Shown piece by piece: positions 7,272 to 12,419 of a stretch of DNA of 12,419 nt. The first letter of the stretch is position 1. Each line of letters begins with the position of its first letter. Position numbers and translations under genes: made by a program. The stretch covers positions 1 through 12,419 of the forward strand of contig JAITHM010000140.1 in NCBI GenBank assembly GCA_031279965.1, written 5' to 3'. A model generated the notes under the pieces. The model saw only the letters and a program-made list of their open reading frames with translations. It was not told the DNA's origin and ran no database searches. This stretch comes from Spirochaetaceae bacterium. GTDB taxonomy: Bacteria > Spirochaetota > Spirochaetia > Treponematales > Breznakiellaceae.

Positions 7272-8203
7272 GACAGCATGCCCTCATTCAGTCCGTAAGC
7301 TTCTTTTGCTGCATCATTTTCCTCTCCGTGCGGCTCAATATGAATCATCACATCAAAAATATTTTCAACCCGCGCCTGTATCGCTTCTTCAACTTTCGTT
7401 GCTATTTTATGGGCTTCGTGAACGGTTAAATTTCTATCAACTTCAATATCAATATCAATATCAAGAAATCCAGCAATGCTGCGAATTCGGGTGCGGTGAG
7501 GATTGCGCGCCCCTTCCACAGAATGAACAGCCTCGAAGACTGCCTTATACTGTTCACGGCAGGATCCGCCATCCATTAACTCAGAGTTAACTTCCAGAAA
7601 GATACCGACAGCCGCTTTAATTACCCAAAGGCCGACAAGCAGGGCGGCAATCAAGTCAATCATGCCTATATCAAAATAGATAGAAAAACCCAATCCAACA
7701 AGAACTCCAACAGAAATTACCACATCCGCAGCCATATTTTGCGCATTTGCCTTGAGCATGGCGCTCTGTGCCCGTGCTCCCATACGGTATTGATTTAAGG
7801 CTAAAAGCAGCTTTCCAATAATTGAAACAGTTGTGACGACAAGAGCAGCCGGCTCCGGCGCGGAACGGGCTGTTTCTGTAAACAGCGACTGGGCAGCGCT
7901 TATCACAAGTTGGATGCCGGCAAAAAAGAGAATAAAGGAAAGTCCTGCCGTTGCGACAGTTTCCGCTCTGCCATGTCCCCACGGATGTTCTTCATCGGCG
8001 GGGCGTGCAATAATTCGTGAAACAAACAAGGTCATCATTGAGATAAGCACATCAACAGAGGTGTCAATACCATCACCAACAACCGCGAGACTTCCTGCAA
8101 GAATACCAATCGTAATTTTTGAGGCGGCCAGCACAAGGTTTCCCGTCAGTGCAATAATCGAAGCCTGCTGAATAAGGAGGGCGCGGCTTGCAGTTTCTTT
8201 CAT
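7268..8203 (-). CDS. Cation diffusion facilitator (CDF) family metal-efflux transporter
   Basis: Proton-coupled exporter of divalent metal ions in the inner membrane, 311 aa from the chosen ATG (8201-8203). It has six predicted helices in the first 200 residues. The helix-2 metal pair D47xxxD51 lies in VGDGIDTSVDVL, the loop motif HPWGHGRAET is at 73-82, and a cytoplasmic ferredoxin-like domain ends the protein. In helix 5 the zinc-type HxxxD reads N156xxxD160 (NMAAD), which argues against simple zinc/YiiP selectivity and leaves manganese or iron open. An in-frame TTG at 8251 and an ATG at 8209 exist, but a TATAAT box at 8210-8215 directly abuts the 8209 ATG, so 8203 is the best start. The C-terminal domain contains the dipeptide repeat DIDIDI, encoded by a hexanucleotide repeat. 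Confidence 0.9.
   Translation of the reverse strand: MKETASRALLIQQASIIALTGNLVLAASKITIGILAGSLAVVGDGIDTSVDVLISMMTLFVSRIIARPADEEHPWGHGRAETVATAGLSFILFFAGIQLVISAAQSLFTETARSAPEPAALVVTTVSIIGKLLLALNQYRMGARAQSAMLKANAQNMAADVVISVGVLVGLGFSIYFDIGMIDLIAALLVGLWVIKAAVGIFLEVNSELMDGGSCREQYKAVFEAVHSVEGARNPHRTRIRSIAGFLDIDIDIEVDRNLTVHEAHKIATKVEEAIQARVENIFDVMIHIEPHGEENDAAKEAYGLNEGMLS
7443..7464. repeat. Short hexanucleotide tandem repeat inside the CDF gene
   Basis: The unit TCAATA is repeated 3.7 times without mismatch. On the coding (minus) strand it specifies alternating Asp-Ile within the cytoplasmic domain (LDIDIDIEVD). Because the unit is six bases, gain or loss of a copy keeps the frame and adds or removes one Asp-Ile pair. 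Confidence 0.7.
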
Positions 8204-8209
8204 AGCCAT

Positions 8210-8218
8210 ATTATAGCA
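8210..8218 (-). promoter_or_regulatory. Extended -10 promoter of the CDF/YmdB/QueG-like operon
   Basis: On the minus strand TGC precedes a perfect TATAAT (8210-8215), so the box has both the TGn extension and a consensus hexamer. No -35 is evident 16-18 nt upstream. Six bases separate TATAAT from the ATG at 8203, putting the expected first base of the transcript on the A of that start codon. No Shine-Dalgarno is present. Confidence 0.5.
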
Positions 8219-8233
8219 TATTCGCCTGCTTTG

Positions 8234-8242
8234 TGATATACT
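8234..8242 (+). promoter_or_regulatory. Extended -10 promoter of the DUF4129/DUF4350 pair
   Basis: TGATATACT combines the TGn extension with TATACT (8237-8242), a 5-of-6 match. Eight bases lie between it and the ATG at 8251, so initiation near 8249-8251 would leave at most two leader bases. The region where its -35 would sit (about 8214-8219) overlaps the -10 of the opposite-strand promoter, and the reverse also holds. Confidence 0.45.
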
Positions 8243-8250
8243 AAAAAGCA

Positions 8251-9018
8251 ATGTATCGTAAGTTCAGGATATCTGGTGCGCAGTTTTTGACATTGTTTAT
8301 TTCTCTCTGTGCGCTGAATACAACGGCGCTTACCGCCGAAGAAACGCCGCCCGTTCCCGATGGAATTTATGATTATCCGCAGGAAAGTCTTGACACTATA
8401 TTTGGAGGAAAAGACTACGGTTACGATAAAAATAAATTACGCCTTAGACTGCGTAATCATAAAATATCCCCACCGGAAATTTTTAACAGCCCTCCCCGGT
8501 TTGAAACAATCAAATGGTTTGCTGCACACCTTGTTCGTATTCTTGCTGTAGCCGCTGTTCTTGCGCTGATTGTTATAATAGTTATGCACATCAGAAAATT
8601 TTCGCGCGATGCTATTCATGGGAAGCGGCCCCCTCAGCAAAAGAAAGAGACGGGAACATCTCCCGAATTTCCTGGCGCACTGCTTGAACAGGCGCATGCT
8701 GCTTTTGATTCTGGCAATGTTCGTGCGGCAGCGGCGCTTTGTTATCAGACGGCGCTTGCTGCTTTTATCAGTATGGGCGTGCCGTTTCCGCCCTGCGCGA
8801 CAGAATATGAATGTTTAAATTGTGTCCGCGCAGCGTGTGGTGAGGGTATGGCCGCTTTTCAGCTTATTATACGTTCGCGTGTTACGACAGCATATCGCGG
8901 TATTGACATTACACGGGAAGATTTTGAAACGAATATCAGGCACTGTAAAGAACTTATACTCATGGCGCACCGTTACCAGGATAACGGCGGCAGAAGCCAA
9001 AGGGACAGCGCGGCGTAA
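8251..9018 (+). CDS. DUF4129-like membrane protein
   Basis: A 255-aa protein of unknown function with one clear transmembrane helix. The hydrophobic N-terminus (about 10-27, followed by ALTAEE) looks like a cleavable signal peptide. An extracytoplasmic stretch rich in Tyr, Lys and Arg (30-88) precedes the helix at about 91-113 and a basic anchor. The cytoplasmic domain (about 142-235) has the DUF4129 pattern: LLEQAHAAFDSGNVRAAA, LCYQTALAAFISMG, the ATEYE motif, and FQLIIRSRVTTAYRG. DUF4129 domains are usually found beside or fused to transglutaminase-like, DUF58 and MoxR proteins of cell-envelope systems. Here only the DUF4350-like gene follows, one base after the stop. The ATG is the first in the frame after the promoter; there is no Shine-Dalgarno. 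Domain call is moderately sure, function unknown. Confidence 0.78.
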   Translation: MYRKFRISGAQFLTLFISLCALNTTALTAEETPPVPDGIYDYPQESLDTIFGGKDYGYDKNKLRLRLRNHKISPPEIFNSPPRFETIKWFAAHLVRILAVAAVLALIVIIVMHIRKFSRDAIHGKRPPQQKKETGTSPEFPGALLEQAHAAFDSGNVRAAAALCYQTALAAFISMGVPFPPCATEYECLNCVRAACGEGMAAFQLIIRSRVTTAYRGIDITREDFETNIRHCKELILMAHRYQDNGGRSQRDSAA

Positions 9019-9019
9019 C

Positions 9020-10261
9020 ATGAAGCAACAGCAATTAACAGCAGCATTTACCGGCCTTGCCATTGCGGTAATTACCGGCGCGGCAGGCCTTCTCTTTTTT
9101 CATTTTGTGGAATTTTATCAGGTAAACGTAAGGCAGCCGCCGGCGGAACAGGTCAAAAGAAATCTCTATCAAGCTGTTGAACAATGGCTTGAGGTTGAAG
9201 GGCACCCTGTTTATCGTGTTTCTCAAGGTTCCGCCCGCGATGTGTGCAATAGGCCAAGCCATGTCGCGCTTGTTTTTTCTTCGTCATTCGACTGGAGTGA
9301 TGGAGATATTCTTGAAGAGTGTGTGCGCAGCGGCCTTGCACTCGTCATTTTTATTGATGACACGGAGCGGAACGATCTTAGACATTTTCTGGCGCGTTTT
9401 GACATCAATTATCAGCTTATTGATGAAACGATTGATGTTGATGATGTAGAAGACGCGGCAGAAATGGTTACTGAAATTCCCGAAAATGGCCCCTCTGTTG
9501 ACTATGACAAGGAAATTGTCCTTGGAATAACCGGTGATGAAAATGACTTAGTATTTGAAGTTCTCTGTGATGCTTCAGGTACTGCGCGTATGGTTAAAAC
9601 CACGCTTGAAAAAGGCCTTCTTGTGGTAACCGGTATTCCTTTTTTTATGCAATGGAAACATTTGATTCGTGAAGGAGCAAATGTAGAGCAGGCTGCTTTG
9701 AATTCAAAAACCGCGTGGAATCTCAGTGGCGCACTGGATACCGATAATAAGGGAATTATTATGGTGTGCAGCCCGGCGGCGGCGGCGAAAGAGCGGCATG
9801 ATGATGTGTCTTTGTCTCTATGGGTAGAGGAGTGGCAGAATATGCGCGCCAGTTTAATGCTGTTTGGCTCGCTTTGTGCGTTTGTCGTCATTGGTTTGTG
9901 GATGAACAGTGCGCCGTTTGGAACGCACCGCTATGAACGGGTGCTGCCAGGTAAAACAATTACCGCCCGCTTTGGCATGGAAGCACGATTCCTGAAAAAA
10001 CACAGAGCTTTGCACAAATATCTTGAGCCGTGGAGCGACGCGCTCCGTGTTCATTTTCGGTATTTGGGCATTTTAGATGATAATGAAATCTGCCGTTATC
10101 TGACAGCGAAATTCAATCTTGACGCAGAAACCGCCGCTCTGCTTCTTACCCCCGCGCCGCTCCGTTCTTCCCGTGACCTTCTTCGTTACCGCACACTGTA
10201 TCAGCAGATCCTTGCGGTAAAAGCCCCAGAGCCTGTTCCCCCAAAAGGCACACTCCACTGA
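9020..10261 (+). CDS. DUF4350-like membrane protein
   Basis: A 413-aa protein of unknown function with two transmembrane helices, at about 8-28 and 277-296. The long segment between them would lie outside the cytoplasm. It has an alternating strand/helix pattern (VALVFSSSFDWSDGDI; SGLALVIFIDD) like the Rossmann-like, GATase-like part of DUF4350 proteins, where such a domain sits on the far side of the membrane. After the second helix comes APFGTHRYERVLPG, then a helical tail with RFLKKHRALHKYLEPW, matching the conserved end of DUF4350. The ATG at 9020 is one base after the previous stop and the reading begins MKQQQL before a proper signal-anchor; an upstream in-frame GTG (8822) would add 66 residues that merely overlap the preceding gene. 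AAAGGGA lies about 14 nt upstream. It probably acts in a membrane complex with the DUF4129 partner. Confidence 0.8.
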   Translation: MKQQQLTAAFTGLAIAVITGAAGLLFFHFVEFYQVNVRQPPAEQVKRNLYQAVEQWLEVEGHPVYRVSQGSARDVCNRPSHVALVFSSSFDWSDGDILEECVRSGLALVIFIDDTERNDLRHFLARFDINYQLIDETIDVDDVEDAAEMVTEIPENGPSVDYDKEIVLGITGDENDLVFEVLCDASGTARMVKTTLEKGLLVVTGIPFFMQWKHLIREGANVEQAALNSKTAWNLSGALDTDNKGIIMVCSPAAAAKERHDDVSLSLWVEEWQNMRASLMLFGSLCAFVVIGLWMNSAPFGTHRYERVLPGKTITARFGMEARFLKKHRALHKYLEPWSDALRVHFRYLGILDDNEICRYLTAKFNLDAETAALLLTPAPLRSSRDLLRYRTLYQQILAVKAPEPVPPKGTLH

Positions 10262-10271
10262 GCAGCGCTAC

Positions 10272-11633
10272 CTAATTACGAAAACTGTGAACAGGCGCGG
10301 GGATACGGCCGCCCCGGGCAATAAACTCTGCGCTGCTTGCGTCCTTGACCGGCATAATAGGCGCGCCGCCTAAAAGGCCGCCAAATTCGACCCAATCACC
10401 TGCCTTTTTCCCGGGCACTGGAATCACGCGGACGGCAGTTGTCTTGTTGTTAACCATGCCTATGGCCATTTCATCGGCAATTATCGCAGCGATTGTTGCC
10501 GCGCTTGTGGCTCCCGGCAACGCGATCATATCAAGGCCTACAGAACATACTGATGTCATCGCTTCAAGCTTATCAAGAGTAATCGTTCCTGCGCGTACGG
10601 CAGAAATCATCCCCTCATCTTCCGACACCGGTATAAACGCCCCCGAAAATCCACCAACAGCCGTTGATGCCATAATGCCGCCTTTTTTTACCATGTCGGT
10701 AAGCAGGGCGAGCGCCGCTGTCGAGCCATGCGTTCCCGCCCCTTCAAGTCCCATTTCTTCAAGGATGCGAGCTACTGAATCTCCGGCGGCGGGCGTTGGA
10801 GCCAAAGACAGATCAAGTATGCCAAAAGATGTGCCCAGTCGCCGTGCTGCTTCGCTGCCGACAAGTTGTCCCATGCGGGTAATTTTGAACGCTGTTTTTT
10901 TTATCGTATTGGCAAGTTCGTTAAAGCTCATTCCTTTGCAGTTTTCAAGCGCCGCCTTAATCACCCCTGGGCCGGATACCCCTACATTAAGGCATGTTTC
11001 CGCTTCACCTACCCCATGAAAAGCCCCTGCCATAAAAGGATTGTCTTCCGGTGCATTGCAAAATACAACAAGTTTCGCACAACCAAGCGCGTCCTGTTCC
11101 GCAGTGCGCAGTGCGGTTTTAGTTATAATTTCGCCCATAAGCTTAACCGCATCCATATTGATGCCGCTTTTGGTGCTTGCCACGTTTACGGAAGAACATA
11201 CTCGTGTAGTCAGGGCAAGCGCGCTGGGGATCGAGCTGATAAGGGCCGTGTCACTTTGAGTAAATCCTTTTTGGACAAGCGCGGAAAAACCGCCGGCAAA
11301 GTCAACGCCAAGTTCGGTTGCCGCTTCATCAAGTATTTGCGCGTAGGGTGTGTAGTCTGTTTCACCTGATGAAGCGGCAATAAGCGCAATGGGAGTTACG
11401 GCAATGCGTTTATTAATAATCGGTATGCCATATTCAAGTTCTATTGCACGGCCTGTTTCTACAAGCTTGCCCGCAGCACGGCAAATTTTGTTTTTCATGC
11501 GGCGCCGTGTCTCCGCGCCTGATCCGCCGGCACAGTCAAGCAGCGAAATACCCATAGTGATTGCCCGTATATCAAGCTTATAGCGCAGAAACATGTCAAT
11601 AGTTTCAGTGATTTCTTTTGCGGTAAAAAGCAT
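10272..11633 (-). CDS. PFL family protein (UPF0210)
   Basis: A 453-aa cytoplasmic protein of the UPF0210 family (DUF711), whose structures resemble the pyruvate formate-lyase/glycyl-radical barrel but whose reaction is unknown. Family signatures are intact: TMGISLLDCAG near the N-terminus, VFCNAPEDNPFMAGAFHG, NVGVSGPGV, TSFGILDLSLAPTPA, TSVCSVGLDMIALPG, and the C-terminal GGRIPAPVHSFRN. Length is normal. I do not see a canonical C-terminal glycyl-radical motif, so radical chemistry should not be assumed from the name. AGGAG sits six nt before the ATG. The gene follows the UPF0237 ACT gene by nine nt, an arrangement I recall as common for this family, which suggests the ACT protein is its regulatory or structural partner. 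It converges on the DUF4350 gene with only ten bases between the stops. Confidence 0.93.
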   Translation of the reverse strand: MLFTAKEITETIDMFLRYKLDIRAITMGISLLDCAGGSGAETRRRMKNKICRAAGKLVETGRAIELEYGIPIINKRIAVTPIALIAASSGETDYTPYAQILDEAATELGVDFAGGFSALVQKGFTQSDTALISSIPSALALTTRVCSSVNVASTKSGINMDAVKLMGEIITKTALRTAEQDALGCAKLVVFCNAPEDNPFMAGAFHGVGEAETCLNVGVSGPGVIKAALENCKGMSFNELANTIKKTAFKITRMGQLVGSEAARRLGTSFGILDLSLAPTPAAGDSVARILEEMGLEGAGTHGSTAALALLTDMVKKGGIMASTAVGGFSGAFIPVSEDEGMISAVRAGTITLDKLEAMTSVCSVGLDMIALPGATSAATIAAIIADEMAIGMVNNKTTAVRVIPVPGKKAGDWVEFGGLLGGAPIMPVKDASSAEFIARGGRIPAPVHSFRN

Positions 11634-11642
11634 GATAGACTC

Positions 11643-11933
11643 CTATATACGGTGCATTGCGGTAAATACTTGTTCATGTAATATGCTGATAGATACATGC
11701 ATTGCGGTACCAAGGCCGGCAAGTTCTTCTTTTAGTTTCTCCAGAGGAAGGGTGCTTTGGCGCAGATTAACCATCATCATCATCACAAAATTACCGCTCA
11801 ATATTGTTTGATTTATATCTTCAATATTGATGCCATGTTCCGCAAAAAAAGCGCTGATCTGCGCAATAATACCAACCTGATCTGAACCAACAACGGTTAC
11901 AATAGCGCCGCCGTCTTGTGTTTTTTCATTCAT
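11643..11933 (-). CDS. ACT domain protein (UPF0237)
   Basis: A single stand-alone ACT domain, 96 aa. It shows the expected start AIVTVVGSDQVGIIAQISAF, then EHGINIEDINQTI, a central strand with VMMMMVNL, and the family ending HEQVFTAMHRI. ACT domains bind small ligands, often amino acids, and usually act as dimers on partner enzymes. The immediate partner here is the UPF0210 protein nine nt downstream; I infer that the ACT protein senses a metabolite for it, but no ligand is known. The Shine-Dalgarno AAGGA is six nt before the ATG and lies in the loop of a perfect 6-bp palindrome. The AI-2E-family gene ends 41 nt upstream on the same strand with no visible terminator, so the three may be one transcript. 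Confidence 0.92.
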   Translation of the reverse strand: MNEKTQDGGAIVTVVGSDQVGIIAQISAFFAEHGINIEDINQTILSGNFVMMMMVNLRQSTLPLEKLKEELAGLGTAMHVSISILHEQVFTAMHRI

Positions 11934-11934
11934 A

Positions 11935-11950
11935 TAGTATCCTTATACTA
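11935..11950 (-). promoter_or_regulatory. Palindrome enclosing the Shine-Dalgarno of the ACT gene
   Basis: On the minus strand TAGTAT and ATACTA are perfect inverted repeats around the loop AAGG, which is the core of the only Shine-Dalgarno for the ATG at 11933. As RNA this would be a small A/U-rich hairpin presenting the ribosome site in its loop; as DNA it could be an operator half-site pair. A repeat of this size arises about three times per 12 kb by chance, so only its position makes it notable. Confidence 0.3.
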
Positions 11951-11974
11951 ATTTTGCTTCATGCGAACTGTAGT

Positions 11975-12419
11975 TTAAAATTCAAGCTTTGAAACACCCG
12001 CATTTTTATCATATTGTATATGATGTTCTTTAAAAAATAATTCAAGTACGGTTAAAAAAAGCACAACTATCATCGGGCCAAGAATAAAACCGTTTATATT
12101 GAAAAGCGCAAGGCCGCCAAGTATCGAAAAAAAGATTACCAGCGGATGCAGCTGCAGCCTGTTTTGCAAGAAGCAGGGGCGCAGGATATTATCAAGAAGC
12201 GAAACGCAGATAAATGACAGGAGCATAAAAATTGATCCTTCTATAATGTTTCCCGCGATAATTTTAATAATGCCCAGCGGCAGCCACACCACAGCGCCGC
12301 CAACAACTGGAATAAACACGCAAAAAAACGTAAGAAAGGCAAAAAGCAGCGCCCCTTTAATAGTAAAAACCGAAAAAATGACAAAGGCAAGAATGGCCTG
12401 AATCAATGCTATCAAAAGG
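11975..12419 (-). CDS. AI-2E transporter family (PerM/YtvI-like) membrane protein, C-terminal part
   Basis: The visible 147 or so residues are the C-terminal third of a polytopic membrane protein; the frame is open at the right edge, so the 5' end lies outside. Family hallmarks are the paired helices KGALLFAFLTFFCVFIPVVG and AVVWLPLGIIKII, the motif SLLDNILRPCFLQNRLQLHP, and FSILGGLALFNINGFILGP near the end. The canonical F-G before the final motif reads F-N here. Members include the B. subtilis YtvI type, the E. coli PerM and TqsA types and sodium/proton antiporters, so the substrate is unknown and an autoinducer role is not implied. It ends in a short polar tail (GVSKLEF). The ACT gene follows 41 nt later on the same strand. 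Confidence 0.9.
   Translation of the reverse strand, partial: LLIALIQAILAFVIFSVFTIKGALLFAFLTFFCVFIPVVGGAVVWLPLGIIKIIAGNIIEGSIFMLLSFICVSLLDNILRPCFLQNRLQLHPLVIFFSILGGLALFNINGFILGPMIVVLFLTVLELFFKEHHIQYDKNAGVSKLEF

Noticed and set aside
8204..8251. A longer CDF protein starting at the TTG at 8251 or the ATG at 8209
   Set aside because: TATAAT directly abuts the 8209 ATG and the extra residues resemble no CDF N-terminus; the start at 8203 fits the family and the promoter.
8822..9019. A 66-codon N-terminal extension of the DUF4350-like protein from a GTG
   Set aside because: It overlaps the DUF4129 gene in another frame and would place residues in front of a well-formed signal-anchor beginning at 9020.
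10261..10337. Eight-base inverted repeat AGCAGCGC/GCGCTGCT around the DUF4350/UPF0210 convergent junction
   Set aside because: With arms about 60 nt apart, roughly a dozen 8-bp repeats are expected in a window this size by chance, and no T-run follows on either side.
10345..11019. Open frame (224 codons) opposite the UPF0210 gene
   Set aside because: It is a low-complexity Pro/Ala/Ser/Ile-rich translation typical of antisense frames of a conserved gene.

Overview
This 12.4 kb chromosomal window has roughly balanced base composition and no RNA genes, insertion sequences, prophage genes or CRISPR array. It looks like a bacterium with a compact, operon-rich genome. The gene set fits a Treponema-like spirochaete: a short Cys-rich protein fused by overlap to an HD-domain CCA-adding enzyme, a YmdB-type phosphodiesterase, a UPF0210/UPF0237 pair and a DUF4129/DUF4350 pair. 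That assignment is an impression from gene content and protein style, not a phylogenetic result; an anaerobic Firmicute is the main alternative.

Layout from left to right. (1) Positions 1-2869, minus strand: an extracytoplasmic peptide/nickel-type substrate-binding lipoprotein, then a DppB-family permease, then the first 36 codons of an unrecognised gene running off the left edge with its own promoter. No second permease and no ABC ATPase is present. (2) Positions 3001-5597, plus strand: a 71-aa putative zinc-binding protein overlapping the CCA tRNA nucleotidyltransferase gene by one base (TAATG), followed by a BASS-family sodium:organic-anion symporter. (3) Positions 5584-8203, minus strand: a tightly coupled operon of a CDF metal-efflux protein, a YmdB-family metallophosphoesterase and a QueG-like double [4Fe-4S] protein, joined by GTGA and TAATG overlaps. 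(4) Positions 8251-10261, plus strand: a DUF4129-like membrane protein and a DUF4350-like protein, one base apart. (5) Positions 10272-12419, minus strand: the 3' end of an AI-2E-family (PerM/YtvI-like) membrane protein, an ACT-domain UPF0237 protein and a UPF0210 'PFL family' protein.

Most of the window is housekeeping or transport. The points most worth a second look are four operon-leading genes whose best -10 box sits 5-8 nt before the start codon with no usable Shine-Dalgarno (possible leaderless mRNAs); face-to-face overlapping promoters at 8210-8242; a QueG-like enzyme that, by manual alignment, lacks the catalytic Asp and has an enlarged spacing in one Fe-S motif; an orphan SBP/permease pair; and several conserved modules of unknown function. 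I do not see a clear new multi-gene defence or biosynthetic system.
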